A DNA stretch of 64,000 nt from Hahellaceae bacterium (GCA_024234505.1 JACKOD010000004.1:589001-653000), one strand, 5' to 3'; counted from the stretch's first letter, positions 34,393 to 43,380 are shown. The notes: generated by a model from the sequence alone, not told the origin. Made by a program: numbers and translations.

Positions 34393-36612
34393 TTAGATTC
34401 CTTCCTGAGGATCGATATCCAGACTCAATTTGCAGGATCGGTCGGGCGGAGCGGCAAGAAAGCGCTCTGCCATGCGTGCTAACTGCTGTTGCTGTGCGCG
34501 ATTGGTGCAGATAACACTTAATAATTTCATGTGAATACCGGCCTTTCTCGCCATAGGTGCATCGGTCGGGCCGTTGATGAACACGTCCGTACCAAAGTCA
34601 TGCGTTTGGAGGTATAGCTTTAATGCGTTCAATGATGAGTTTGCACTTTCCTGATTTTTGCTTTCCGACATAATGCGAATGGCAAATGTACAGGGGGGCA
34701 GTCCGTGTGCTTTGCGCTCCTCAAGCAGGAGAGCACTCATAGCGCTGTAATTCTGATGGCAGACGTGTTTAAGTAGCGGGTGGTCGCCATGGCAGGTCTG
34801 AATGATCACCTCGCCCGGATGATCCGCCCGTCCGGCTCTTCCCGCGACTTGTATTAGCAGCTGGGCGGTATGCTCAGGGGCTCTGAAATCTGCAGAGAAT
34901 AGGCCTCCGTCGGCGTTAACAATGGCTGCCAGGGTCACCATTGGGAAGTTATGCCCTTTGGCAAGCATTTGTGTTCCAACGAGAATGCACGGGCTACCTT
35001 GTTGAATCTGGTTGAAAATATCGTTCATGGCGCTTTTACTTCGGGTTGAGTCTCTGTCAACACGGATCACCGGGAAATGTTTGAAGTGTTCCTGGAGCAC
35101 TTTTTCTGTTTGCTCTGTACCGGCACCGACTGGATTCAGATTGTTGCTGGCGCATACTGGACATTTAAGCGGTGGTGGCTGGCGAAAATTGCAGTGATGA
35201 CAGGTGAGCGAAAAGGGGCGCAAGTGAAGCGTTAAACGTGCATCACAATGCGGGCAGTCTGCAAGCCAGCCACAGTCGTAGCACATTAAGGCGGGGGCGT
35301 AACCGCGTCGATTGATAAATATCAGGACTTGTTTTTTTGCGTCGAGGTGTTCGCTAATTTTCGCCATTAAAGGGCGAGAGAGACCTCCCTCCAGGGGACG
35401 ACTGCGAATATCCAGCAGTTGCACTTGAGGTAGTTTGACGCCAGGTGGCCGGTTATGTAATTTCAGGTGCTGGTAACGGCCTGTTTTAGCGTTGTACAGT
35501 GACTCTAGCGAGGGCGTCGCTGAACCTAAAAGTACAGGGATGCTGGCTCGATAGCCTCGCATTACGGCGACGTCTCTCGCATGGTATCTAAAGCCGTCTT
35601 GCTGTTTGTAGGCGCTATCGTGTTCTTCGTCAATAATTATGCAACCTAAGCGCTTAAATGGAGTGAACACGGCGGAGCGAGTGCCGATAATGACTTTGGC
35701 AACGCCTTGTCTTGCAAGCTCCCAGGCGGTTAGACGTTCACTGTCGTTCAGGGTGGAGTGCAACACGCCAATGGGGCAATTCAACTGTTGTTGAAAGCGC
35801 GCCAGTGTCTGTGGTGTCAGATTGATTTCCGGGATTAATACCAGTGCCTGCAGGTTTTTTGCTAATGCGGCTTTGATGAGTTGCAGATAGACTTCCGTTT
35901 TCCCGCTTCCCGTGACCCCTTGAAGTAATGTGGTTTTATAATCGCCCAACTGCTTGATCAGCACGCGGGCTGCGTTAAGTTGCTCCTCCATGAGCTGTAT
36001 CGAAGGGGTTTCTGTCGGGGCGTTTTTTTTCTGACCGGCGGACAATGCATCCAGTCGTTCTTCGAAAATCAATCCTTTGTTTTGCAATGCATTGAGCTGA
36101 CTGGCGCTAAACCCCAAAGCTTTAATGCTGCTGGTCCAGGTGCCTTCGGGATGAGAGCGGAGTAGGTCAAGTAGCTGTTTTTGCTTGTGCGCGCGTATGG
36201 ATACGCCGGAATCGTCTTTTGTCGAAGTAATAAAATGCCAGCGTGTTTCGTGCGCCAAGGTAACGGGAAGTCCTTTTCTGAGCGAAGTGGGCAGGAATAG
36301 TTCGATGACTTCGCCAATGGGGTGGGCATAGTGCCGACTGCACCAGCGAGCCAGCGCCAGCATCTCATCATTAATGAGGGGGTCATCATCAATCAAACTG
36401 TCAAATGGCTTGAGTTTATGGGCGGCCACGGAAGATTCTGATTTTACCGCGAGTATCAAACCGACGGCGTTGCGATTGTTAAACTTTGCTAAAACGCGTT
36501 GGCCGGGAACTGGGCATAGCATGGTTTGTTGTGGTATCAGGTAATCAAAGGTGCGGTACAAGGGTATAAAAAACGCAACCTCAACAATGGTAGCGGTAAT
36601 GGTGTCAGACAT
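34393..36612 (-). CDS. priA: Primosomal replication helicase PriA
   Basis: PriA recognises stalled forks and reloads DnaB. The 739-residue protein has an N-terminal DNA-binding domain (1-180; VAFFIPLYRTFDYLIP), Walker A GVTGSGKTEVYLQ, DEEH helicase motif II (IIDEEHDSAYKQQDGFRYH), and the Zn-binding insertion with four Cys pairs (CYDC, CPHC, CHHC, CPVC). The helicase C-lobe contains LVGTQMLAKGHNFPMVTL and QVAGRAGRADHPG. All motifs look intact. It is divergent from rpmE, the same arrangement as in Pseudomonas and E. coli. Confidence 0.97.
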   Translation of the reverse strand: MSDTITATIVEVAFFIPLYRTFDYLIPQQTMLCPVPGQRVLAKFNNRNAVGLILAVKSESSVAAHKLKPFDSLIDDDPLINDEMLALARWCSRHYAHPIGEVIELFLPTSLRKGLPVTLAHETRWHFITSTKDDSGVSIRAHKQKQLLDLLRSHPEGTWTSSIKALGFSASQLNALQNKGLIFEERLDALSAGQKKNAPTETPSIQLMEEQLNAARVLIKQLGDYKTTLLQGVTGSGKTEVYLQLIKAALAKNLQALVLIPEINLTPQTLARFQQQLNCPIGVLHSTLNDSERLTAWELARQGVAKVIIGTRSAVFTPFKRLGCIIIDEEHDSAYKQQDGFRYHARDVAVMRGYRASIPVLLGSATPSLESLYNAKTGRYQHLKLHNRPPGVKLPQVQLLDIRSRPLEGGLSRPLMAKISEHLDAKKQVLIFINRRGYAPALMCYDCGWLADCPHCDARLTLHLRPFSLTCHHCNFRQPPPLKCPVCASNNLNPVGAGTEQTEKVLQEHFKHFPVIRVDRDSTRSKSAMNDIFNQIQQGSPCILVGTQMLAKGHNFPMVTLAAIVNADGGLFSADFRAPEHTAQLLIQVAGRAGRADHPGEVIIQTCHGDHPLLKHVCHQNYSAMSALLLEERKAHGLPPCTFAIRIMSESKNQESANSSLNALKLYLQTHDFGTDVFINGPTDAPMARKAGIHMKLLSVICTNRAQQQQLARMAERFLAAPPDRSCKLSLDIDPQEGI

Positions 36613-36725
36613 GCGTGCTCATTTTGGTGTTTGGGTCTGAGTTAATAAGTTGTAGATAGAGTTTATCAGCATGGCGTACAGTGCTAGGCCTAAATAGAAA
36701 AAGGAAGCTTAGCAGGTTAGATGAC

Positions 36726-36753
36726 TTGCTATCCGTACAATTTTTGATAATAT
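36726..36753 (+). promoter_or_regulatory. Candidate promoter for rpmE
   Basis: TTGCTA (36726-36731) and TAATAT (36748-36753) are separated by 16 bases. An exact TATAAT at 36806-36811, 19 bases after TTGAAG, is a possible second promoter nearer the gene. Confidence 0.4.
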
Positions 36754-36871
36754 TCCCGCCCTGCTAATGGTGAAAATCCATTGAAGCACATTCCCTAACA
36801 GCATTTATAATGCAATGAAATGCGGTGCCCGGCAACTGATCGGGTGGCGGCATCTTCACGACGAGGTTTAT

Positions 36872-37090
36872 ATGAAAGAAGGTATTCACCCCAAGTACGT
36901 TGAAATTACCGCCCATTGCAGCTGCGGTAACGAAATTAAAACCCGTTCAACTGTAGGTCGTGATCTGCACCTGGACGTATGCTCATCTTGTCACCCGTTC
37001 TATACCGGCAAGCAGAAAGTTGCTGATGTTGGCGGTCGCGTAGACAAGTTCAAGAAGCGTTTTGGATCTCGTATGGGTTCCAAAGACTAA
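36872..37090 (+). CDS. rpmE: 50S ribosomal protein L31 (zinc-binding form)
   Basis: bL31 sits at the central protuberance and bridges the ribosomal subunits. The 72-residue protein opens MKEGIHPKYVEITAHCSCGN and continues with LHLDVCSSCHPFYTGKQK. The four cysteines (two in CSC, two in CSSC) identify the zinc-binding C+ form, not the zinc-free paralogue made under zinc limitation. ATG 36872 follows ACGAGG and gives the standard N-terminus; the frame opens at 36815. A rho-independent terminator lies 63 bases downstream, within the next ORF. Confidence 0.96.
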   Translation: MKEGIHPKYVEITAHCSCGNEIKTRSTVGRDLHLDVCSSCHPFYTGKQKVADVGGRVDKFKKRFGSRMGSKD

Positions 37091-37118
37091 GCAAGTCGGA
37101 TTATTAATGGTATGAGTG

Positions 37119-37976
37119 ATGGCGTTATCGTCTGAATCTGCCAGTTTTCCGCAAAAAAAGGCGTCTTATTCAGGCGCCTTTTTTTATGGACTGGCAATCA
37201 CATTATTCGTTTTATTGTTTGACGCCCGGTTGGTATTGGCGGGCGTCTGTTCTCCCTCCTTGTCTGGAGAAACTGTTCACGTCAAAAAGGTCTTCGATGG
37301 CGATACGGTATTGTTGGAGGATGGTCGTAAAGTTCGTCTGATTGGTGTGAATACCCCCGAAACAGGTAAAAAGGGAGTGGCATCTGAGCCGTTGGCCGAT
37401 GAAGCCATGCGTGAAGCCCGACGTTTTGTCAGTGCCTCTCGGAGCGTGCGGATTCTGTTTGAAACCGAGCGTGCAGATAGATATGGGCGGTCGCTGGCTC
37501 ACCTGGTCAATGAGAGTGGGGAGAGTCTGGAAAAGAGGCTTATTGACCGAGGGCTCGGGTTTTCGGTGACCTTTCCGCCGAATCTGGCATTTCGTGAGTG
37601 CTTGCAAAGGGCGGAAGATAGCGCCAGACGCAGCCGGGTCGGTATTTGGGGGATGGCTTATTATGAGGCTCGTCCAGCATCGGCCGTCACTGATCAGGAT
37701 GCCGGATTTCGCCGTATCAAGGGCAAAGTGGAAAAAATCTCAATCATCGACGGGAAGACGTGGTGGCTTATGTTAGAAGGTAACGTTGCGCTACAGATTA
37801 CCAAACATAATCAGCCGTATTTTAGCGTACAGAGTGTCAAGTCGCTTTATGGTCAGTCGATTGAGGTCAAAGGTTGGCTAACTTCAAGAAAACTAAGTGA
37901 AAAACAAAAAAAGAAGCAGTTTAAACCTATGGTGATGTCATTGATGCATCCTGACATGATTCTGGTGCCTCATTGA
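37119..37976 (+). CDS. Thermonuclease-family (SNase-like) secreted nuclease
   Basis: A 285-residue protein with a long N-terminal export signal (hydrophobic run YGLAITLFVLLFDARLVLAG) and a staphylococcal nuclease-like OB fold (about 50-170). Active-site elements are VRLIGVNTPE (Arg and acidic residue) and DRYGRSLAHL (second Arg). A C-terminal OB-like region follows (about 180-280). The start is uncertain: ATG 37119 lacks a clear ribosome site, and a strong terminator hairpin (37153-37185) overlaps codons 12-23. Expression may rely on read-through from rpmE. A similar gene lies between rpmE and the malic enzyme gene in Pseudomonas. Confidence 0.85.
   Translation: MALSSESASFPQKKASYSGAFFYGLAITLFVLLFDARLVLAGVCSPSLSGETVHVKKVFDGDTVLLEDGRKVRLIGVNTPETGKKGVASEPLADEAMREARRFVSASRSVRILFETERADRYGRSLAHLVNESGESLEKRLIDRGLGFSVTFPPNLAFRECLQRAEDSARRSRVGIWGMAYYEARPASAVTDQDAGFRRIKGKVEKISIIDGKTWWLMLEGNVALQITKHNQPYFSVQSVKSLYGQSIEVKGWLTSRKLSEKQKKKQFKPMVMSLMHPDMILVPH
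37153..37185 (+). terminator. Terminator hairpin inside the nuclease signal-peptide region
   Basis: AAAAAAAGGCG (37153-37163) pairs with CGCCTTTTTTT (37175-37185) around an 11-base loop. The T run makes it a classical terminator for rpmE, yet it lies about 35 bases inside the nuclease reading frame. Confidence 0.8.
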
Positions 37977-38045
37977 TCCAGGGCGGGGTTTCGGCCTTGT
38001 CTGTTGCGGTGAAAAGCGTAATAATTGTGCGTTTTCAGAATAAGG

Positions 38046-38063
38046 CTCCTGCTTCGGCAGGGG
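38046..38063 (+). other. UUCG-capped hairpin after the nuclease gene
   Basis: CCTGC-TTCG-GCAGG is a 5-bp GC-rich stem with a UUCG tetraloop, extendable by a G-U and a C-G pair. No U-tract follows. It may protect the 3' end of the nuclease mRNA or weakly terminate. Confidence 0.5.
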
Positions 38064-38074
38064 GGACATGTCGG

Positions 38075-38105
38075 TTTTATATAAAATAGTCTGTTTTTAT
38101 ATAAA
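38075..38105. repeat. Paired palindromes TTTTATATAAA upstream of maeB
   Basis: TTTTATATAAA occurs at 38075-38085 and 38095-38105, exactly 20 bases apart, about two helical turns. Each contains a 10-base palindrome (TTTATATAAA). They lie 40-70 bases before the maeB start, where a promoter or operator would be expected. Confidence 0.6.
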
Positions 38106-38144
38106 CTACCGCCGACTAATCAACATCGATACGGAAAAGATGCA

Positions 38145-39410
38145 ATGTCACAAGATTTGAAGCAAGCGGCCCTCGATTATCATGCGAATCCCCGTCCTGG
38201 TAAAATCAGTGTAGAAATTTCCAAGCCTACACAAACTGCCAGAGATCTTTCCCTTGCGTACAGCCCTGGGGTTGCGGAGCCTGTTCGTGAAATCGCTAAA
38301 GACGCAGAAAATGCTTACAAATACACCGCTAAAGGAAATCTGGTGGCTGTAATTTCTGACGGTACAGCAATTCTTGGTTTGGGTAACCTGGGACCTTTGG
38401 CCAGCAAGCCGGTAATGGAAGGTAAGGGTGTACTGTTCAAGCGCTTTGCAGGCATTGATGTATTTGATATCGAAGTAAACTCTGAGAGCCCTCAGGCATT
38501 TATCGATACGGTTGCTCGTATCGCCGATACGTTTGGCGGTATTAATCTGGAAGACATCAAAGCTCCGGAGTGTTTTGAAATTGAGCGAGTTTTGATTGAA
38601 CAGTGCAACATTCCTGTGTTTCACGATGATCAACACGGTACTGCTATCGTCACCGCTGCGGGCATGTTGAATGCACTTGAGCTTCAGGGTAAGACCATTG
38701 AAGAAGCTAAAGTAGTATGCTTGGGTGCGGGTGCTGCAGCAGTTGCCTGTATGAAGCTGTTGATCAGCTGTGGAGCCAAGAGCGAAAACATCTACATGCT
38801 GGATCGTCAGGGTGTGATTCACTCCGGCCGCAACGATTTGAACCAGTATAAAGCCATGTTTGCCAACCAGACTGACAAGCGCACCTTGTTGGATGCGTGT
38901 GAAGGCGCAGACGTGTTTGTTGGCTTGTCTGGCCCTAACCTGCTGCCAGTAGAAGCATTGCAGGCGATGGCTCCCAACCCGATTATATTTGCATGTTCTA
39001 ACCCTGATCCTGAAATCAAGCCTGAGCTGGCTTGGGAAACTCGCGATGACATCATCATGGCGACAGGTCGTTCGGATTATCCAAACCAGGTAAATAACGT
39101 ATTAGGTTTCCCTTTCATTTTCCGTGGCGCTTTGGATGTTCGCTCTAAAGTCATTAACGAAGAAATGAAACTGGCCGCCGTTTATGCCATTCGTGATCTG
39201 GCGAAAGAGGCCGTTCCTGCGGAAGTATGTGAAGCTTACGGCGTTGATTCTCTGGAATACGGCAAGGGATATATTATTCCCAAGCCTTTGGATCCACGTT
39301 TGTTGGGTCTGGTGTCTGCAGCGGTTGCAAAAGCAGCGGTTGATACGGGCGTAGCGCAATTGCCTTATCCTGCACACTACCCACTGAACAGCGTTGAAGA
39401 TATTAAATAA
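38145..39410 (+). CDS. maeB: NADP-dependent-type malic enzyme, short form
   Basis: Malic enzyme decarboxylates malate to pyruvate and supplies NADPH. The 421-residue protein has the malic N-domain (LSLAYSPGVAEPV with the catalytic Tyr, LFKRFAGIDVFDIE with the catalytic Lys, DIKAPECFEIE for metal binding, FHDDQHGTAIV) and an NAD(P)-binding domain (VCLGAGAAAVACMKLL). It stops before the phosphotransacetylase-like domain found in E. coli MaeB, so it is the short form also seen in Pseudomonas. Cofactor choice is not certain from sequence. ATG 38145 follows CGGAAAAGATGCA. A strong bidirectional terminator follows. Confidence 0.93.
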   Translation: MSQDLKQAALDYHANPRPGKISVEISKPTQTARDLSLAYSPGVAEPVREIAKDAENAYKYTAKGNLVAVISDGTAILGLGNLGPLASKPVMEGKGVLFKRFAGIDVFDIEVNSESPQAFIDTVARIADTFGGINLEDIKAPECFEIERVLIEQCNIPVFHDDQHGTAIVTAAGMLNALELQGKTIEEAKVVCLGAGAAAVACMKLLISCGAKSENIYMLDRQGVIHSGRNDLNQYKAMFANQTDKRTLLDACEGADVFVGLSGPNLLPVEALQAMAPNPIIFACSNPDPEIKPELAWETRDDIIMATGRSDYPNQVNNVLGFPFIFRGALDVRSKVINEEMKLAAVYAIRDLAKEAVPAEVCEAYGVDSLEYGKGYIIPKPLDPRLLGLVSAAVAKAAVDTGVAQLPYPAHYPLNSVEDIK

Positions 39411-39424
39411 TTCATCGCAGTTAG

Positions 39425-39455
39425 TAAAAAACCCGGCATTTGCCGGGTTTTTTTG
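39425..39455. terminator. Bidirectional terminator between maeB and trmL
   Basis: ACCCGGCA-TT-TGCCGGGT (39431-39448) is flanked by AAAAAA on the left and TTTTTTT on the right. It can end maeB rightward and trmL leftward. Confidence 0.95.
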
Positions 39456-39466
39456 TGTCTGAACGC

Positions 39467-39931
39467 TTAAAGACCGCCCTCAAATCCAAGTTGTCGCCAT
39501 GCCTCGTAGACGACCAGGGCGACGGTATTGGATAGATTCAGGCTTCGGCTTTCTGGCATCATCGGAATGCGAAGCCAGTGTTGTTCCGGAAATTGCATTC
39601 GAACGCTTTCAGGTAGTCCTCGCGTTTCGGGGCCGAAAACCAGGTAGTCTCCTGGCTGAAACGGTACTTGATGATAGTGTTGATGCCCTTTGGTGGTCAT
39701 GGCAAACATTCTTTGCGGCACTTCACTCTCCAGAAAAGCTGCAAAGTTTTTGTGAATTCGGGTGCTGGCCCATTCATGATAGTCCAGCCCGGCACGCCGA
39801 AGACGCTTATCATCCAGAATAAAACCCAACGGTTCAATGAGATGAAGCTGAAATCCCGTATTGGCGCACAGGCGTATAATGTTGCCGGTGTTCGGCGGGA
39901 TTTCAGGTTCGTAAAGCACAATGTTTAACAT
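39467..39931 (-). CDS. trmL: tRNA (cytidine(34)-2'-O)-methyltransferase TrmL
   Basis: TrmL, a small SPOUT enzyme, 2'-O-methylates the wobble nucleotide of two tRNA-Leu isoacceptors. The 154-residue protein has LYEPEIPPNTGNIIRLCANT at the N-terminus and the knotted SAM site FGPETRGLP and IPMMPESRSLNLSNTVALVV at the C-terminus. It is a minimal SPOUT protein without an extra RNA-binding domain, as in the family. It lies 8 bases after the thiolase gene and ends at the shared terminator, so it is probably the last gene of the thiolase transcript. Confidence 0.96.
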   Translation of the reverse strand: MLNIVLYEPEIPPNTGNIIRLCANTGFQLHLIEPLGFILDDKRLRRAGLDYHEWASTRIHKNFAAFLESEVPQRMFAMTTKGHQHYHQVPFQPGDYLVFGPETRGLPESVRMQFPEQHWLRIPMMPESRSLNLSNTVALVVYEAWRQLGFEGGL

Positions 39932-39939
39932 GGCGTGAT

Positions 39940-41118
39940 TTAGCGCTCAACGGCTAAAGCGACACCCATTCCGCCACCAATGCATAGCGTGGCGAGACCT
40001 TTGTGCACATCGCGCTTGATCATTTCGTGGATAAGCGTGACCAGTACACGACATCCTGATGCACCGATCGGGTGACCCAATGCAAGTGCGCCTCCGTTAA
40101 CATTCACTTTGCTGGTATCCCAGTTTAGCGACTTGTTGACGGATATTGATTGAACTGCAAAGGCTTCATTTGCCTCGATCAGATCCAACTCTTCTACTTG
40201 CCAGCCGGCTTTTGCCAGACAGCGGCGTGTGGCAGGAATGGGGCCGGTACCCATTACGGAGGGGTCGACGCCTGCGCTGGCGTACGCCTTGATCGTTGCG
40301 AGTACCGGTAATCCCAGGGCTTTGGCTTTTTCTTCACTACACAGTATAACGGCGGCGGCACCATCGTTTAGCGAGGACGCGTTGGCCGCAGTGACTGAGC
40401 CATCTTTGGCAAATGCGGGGCGCATTTTGCTGAGTGCTTCCAGGGTTGTGCCGTGTCGTGGACTTTCATCCTGGGTGACGATCAGCGGCTCGCCCTTACG
40501 CTGAGGAATGGAGACGGGGATGATTTCTTCAGCGAAACGATTGGCTTTTTGCGCGGCTTCCGCTTTTTGTTGAGAATCGACTGCAAACTCATCCTGCTCT
40601 GCGCGAGAAATGCCAAACTCTGTGGCTATGTTTTCTGCGGTAATGCCCATGTGGTAGTCGTTGAATGCATCCCACAGGCCATCTTTGATCATGGTATCTA
40701 CCATGTTCCAGTTGCCCATTCGTTGACCGTTCCGACTATTCGGCAGTACGTGAGGCGCGTTGCTCATGCTTTCCTGACCACCAGCAATGACCACATCGGC
40801 ATCGCCAAGCATGATGGATTGCGCGCCCATCATGACGGCTTTCAGGCCGGAGCCGCAGACTTTATTAATGGTAATTGCGGCACTTTCTTTGGGTAATCCG
40901 GCGTTGATTGCTGCTTGTCTGGCGGGGTTTTGACCGCTTCCTGCCGCGAGCACCTGTCCGAGAATGACTTCGTTAACTTCTGCTGCTGCCAGACCTGTTT
41001 TCTCCAACAGACCGCGAATTACGATTTCGCCGAGCTGAATCGCGCTCAGACTTGAAAGGCTGGCGCCAAAGCTGCCAATGGGGGTTCTTCCTGCCGCGAC
41101 AATAACAACATTTTTCAT
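39940..41118 (-). CDS. Acetyl-CoA C-acetyltransferase (thiolase)
   Basis: A 392-residue biosynthetic-type thiolase that joins two acetyl-CoA to acetoacetyl-CoA (or the reverse). Catalytic residues are visible: Cys88 in NKVCGSGLKAVMM, the His in GGALALGHPIGASG, and the second Cys in LCIGGGMGVALA. Length and the start MKNVVIVAAGRTPIGSF are typical of AtoB/PhaA. No acetoacetyl-CoA reductase or PHB synthase gene is nearby, so a PHB role cannot be assigned; amino-acid or fatty-acid breakdown is equally possible. ATG 41118 follows AAGGATATCTTC. The 116-base gap to the upstream SDR gene shows no distinct terminator. Confidence 0.92.
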   Translation of the reverse strand: MKNVVIVAAGRTPIGSFGASLSSLSAIQLGEIVIRGLLEKTGLAAAEVNEVILGQVLAAGSGQNPARQAAINAGLPKESAAITINKVCGSGLKAVMMGAQSIMLGDADVVIAGGQESMSNAPHVLPNSRNGQRMGNWNMVDTMIKDGLWDAFNDYHMGITAENIATEFGISRAEQDEFAVDSQQKAEAAQKANRFAEEIIPVSIPQRKGEPLIVTQDESPRHGTTLEALSKMRPAFAKDGSVTAANASSLNDGAAAVILCSEEKAKALGLPVLATIKAYASAGVDPSVMGTGPIPATRRCLAKAGWQVEELDLIEANEAFAVQSISVNKSLNWDTSKVNVNGGALALGHPIGASGCRVLVTLIHEMIKRDVHKGLATLCIGGGMGVALAVER

Positions 41119-41234
41119 GAAGATATCCTTGAGGTTAAGAGATCAAAAAGCGCGCTTTGCCGGCCGATACTAGCTGACTCCAGGAAAGGCTCGCCGGTGA
41201 AAAGGATGGTTAGCAGGATTATACCCGTAACTGA

Positions 41235-41987
41235 TCAGATGGTAAGTGTTCGTCCACCATCAACCGAAATTATCTGCCCGGTAATGTAATCGGATTGTGC
41301 CAGAAACATCACGGCTTTGGCGATGTCAGCAGGTGTGCCGCAACGTTGAAGCGGAACTTTCTTAAGAAGGTTTTCCTGGTAATCGGTTAGGTGATTATCT
41401 CCACTGGGCCAGAGTATCGCTCCCGGCGATACGCCATTAACGCGAATATTCGGAGCCAGTTCTTGAGCTAACGATTGAGTCATCATTGCCAGAGCCGCTT
41501 TGCTCATGCAATAGAGGCTGTGATTTTCTAAGGGGCGTTGGCTATAAATATCAATAATATTGATGATGTTTCCCGCATGTGAGGCTAACGGTTCTTTCAA
41601 GTACTGTGACAGAAAGTAGGGCGCTTTAACGTTGCTTTCCATGAGTGCGTGCCAGTCGGATGGCGTGCTGGTTTCGATCGGCGTTGGATAGAAACGTGAC
41701 GCATTGTTGACTAGCAGATCCAGTTTTCCCCAGCATTTTATTGTGGTGCTTGCCAGATGATGGAGTTCGTCAGGATTATCCAGTGCGGCACATATCGCAA
41801 CCGCGCTCGTTGGGCGAAGTTCGTTCAACGACGCCGTGAGTGCCAATGCCGCCTCCTGTTGGCTGCGGTAATGAATCACGACACGGTATCCCGCATGATG
41901 CAAATGTTTTGCGATTTCCGCACCGAGACGAACAGCACTGCCGGTGATTAGCGCGACTGGCGGGTCACTTGGTTTATCGAGGTGCAT
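41235..41987 (-). CDS. SDR-family pteridine reductase
   Basis: A 250-residue short-chain dehydrogenase of the pteridine reductase type. GSAVRLGAEIAKHLHHAGY is the NADP-binding loop; Arg in this loop is typical of pteridine reductases. NNASRFYPTPIE, IIDIYSQRPLENHSLYCMSKAAL (Asp-Ile-Tyr region and YX3K) and PGAILWPSGD complete the site. The catalytic Ser is replaced by Asp before IYS, as in PTR1-like enzymes. The likely substrate is dihydropterin, dihydrobiopterin or dihydrofolate. Its ATG shares one base with the cca stop (TAATG), so it is coupled to cca. Confidence 0.88.
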   Translation of the reverse strand: MHLDKPSDPPVALITGSAVRLGAEIAKHLHHAGYRVVIHYRSQQEAALALTASLNELRPTSAVAICAALDNPDELHHLASTTIKCWGKLDLLVNNASRFYPTPIETSTPSDWHALMESNVKAPYFLSQYLKEPLASHAGNIINIIDIYSQRPLENHSLYCMSKAALAMMTQSLAQELAPNIRVNGVSPGAILWPSGDNHLTDYQENLLKKVPLQRCGTPADIAKAVMFLAQSDYITGQIISVDGGRTLTI

Positions 41988-43219
41988 TAGGCTTCGCTCC
42001 AGGATAATTTATGCTGGGTGAGTATCTGCAATTGCGCCGCATCAATGGCTTTGCCTATATCTGCTCCGGTCAGACCTTGTTCAACAAATGTTTTAACTTG
42101 TACGGTTCGAATGGCCTGCGCGGCAGCGCTTACGTAAGCCGCTTGAGGGTAGGGGGCGGATTCGAAACCTGTTCTGCCTCGTGCATCGGCTGTACAGACC
42201 AGTATCACTTGTTCGAATCGTTCTGGTTTACGCATGACATCACAGGCTTTGAGCACTTTAAGCAGGGTGGAGGGTTTAAGTTCAAACGCGCGATGGATGT
42301 GGGTGTGGAATTCGCAGGCAAGTATGGCCAGCGTGCGATATTCTGCTGGTGCTTTCAATCTGGCGCAGAGCGATTTGACTTCGGCGACCCCTTTTTGTTC
42401 GTGACCGTGATGCGAAGGCAACAACTCCACAGGCGAGAGGCCTTTTCCCAAATCATGTATTAAGGCGGCATAGCGAACCTGACTACTCTTTGAAAGCAAG
42501 GTCGCTTGCTTTAGGCATAAGAGGCTGTGTACGCCGGTATCCACTTCCGGGTGATGCTTTTCTGGTTGAGGAATGCCAAACAGCCGATCAAGCTCTGGAA
42601 ACAGTGTAGCGAGTGCGCCGCACTGGCGGAGCACTTCGAAGAATACTTCGGGAGCATTTTCGGTGAGCGCGCGCTGTGTTTCCTGCCAGACTCGCTCTGC
42701 AACCAGGTGATCCAGTTCGCCGGTTGTATTCATTTGTCGCATCAGATCCAGTGTGGCATCGGCCACATGGAAACCGAGAGGGGCCAGACGTGCGGCAAAG
42801 CGGGCAACCCGCAATACGCGTAGTGGATCTTCGCAAAACGCCGACGAAACGTGGCGCAGAATACGATGCTCTAAATCGGCCTGTCCTCCGTAAGGGTCAA
42901 CGAGTTGGCCTTCCATATCCATGGCCATGGCATTAATGGTCAGGTCTCTGCGAATCAGGTCATCTTCGAGAGTGACATCGGGTGCGCTATAACAACTGAA
43001 GCCATGATAGCCATGGCCAGTTTTTCGTTCGGTACGGGCGAGTGCATACTCTTCGTGGCTGTCTGGGTGCAAAAAGACGGGAAAATCGGCCCCCACTTGT
43101 TTAAAGCCAGCATCAATGAGTGCTTGTGGTGTGGCACCAACAATGACCCAATCGCGATCCTTGACCGGAATTCCCAAAAGCTGGTCGCGGACAGCGCCGC
43201 CTACGAGGTAAGTTTTCAT
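41987..43219 (-). CDS. cca: Multifunctional CCA-adding tRNA nucleotidyltransferase
   Basis: Cca adds or repairs the 3' CCA of tRNAs. The 410-residue class II enzyme has GGAVRDQLLG, the metal-binding DRDWVIVG pair (Asp21, Asp23), DLTINAMAMD, and the EDPLRVLRVARFAAR helix. The C-terminal HD domain (HDLGKG, ACEFHTHIHRA) marks the bacterial type with added phosphatase/phosphodiesterase activity. ATG 43219 (MKTYLVGGAVRD) is the family start; the frame runs open to 43261. It leads the pteridine reductase gene, coupled by a 1-base overlap. Confidence 0.96.
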   Translation of the reverse strand: MKTYLVGGAVRDQLLGIPVKDRDWVIVGATPQALIDAGFKQVGADFPVFLHPDSHEEYALARTERKTGHGYHGFSCYSAPDVTLEDDLIRRDLTINAMAMDMEGQLVDPYGGQADLEHRILRHVSSAFCEDPLRVLRVARFAARLAPLGFHVADATLDLMRQMNTTGELDHLVAERVWQETQRALTENAPEVFFEVLRQCGALATLFPELDRLFGIPQPEKHHPEVDTGVHSLLCLKQATLLSKSSQVRYAALIHDLGKGLSPVELLPSHHGHEQKGVAEVKSLCARLKAPAEYRTLAILACEFHTHIHRAFELKPSTLLKVLKACDVMRKPERFEQVILVCTADARGRTGFESAPYPQAAYVSAAAQAIRTVQVKTFVEQGLTGADIGKAIDAAQLQILTQHKLSWSEA

Positions 43220-43317
43220 TAGCGCGGTTCGTGTAGTGATAGATTCCCTTATTGTATGCAAGTTTGCGGTCGGATGTGAGTGTGGAATCGTAAGCGTCAG
43301 GTGAAACGCGAGGTAAT

Positions 43318-43366
43318 GGGCATAGAAAGCGATTTATCCGGCATCTGCAGGTGCTGGATAAATCGC
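43318..43366 (-). terminator. Terminator after the TraF-like outer-membrane protein gene
   Basis: GCGATTTATCCGGCA (43329-43343) pairs with TGCTGGATAAATCGC (43352-43366) as a 15-bp stem with one G-U pair and an 8-base loop. On the minus strand it is followed by TTTCTATG, a weak U-tract. Confidence 0.65.
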
Positions 43367-43380
43367 GAGATGAGCGAGGT

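Noticed and set aside
38148..38822. Leftward open frame of 224 codons opposite maeB
   Set aside because: Antisense to a highly conserved gene; composition is typical of the reverse frame.
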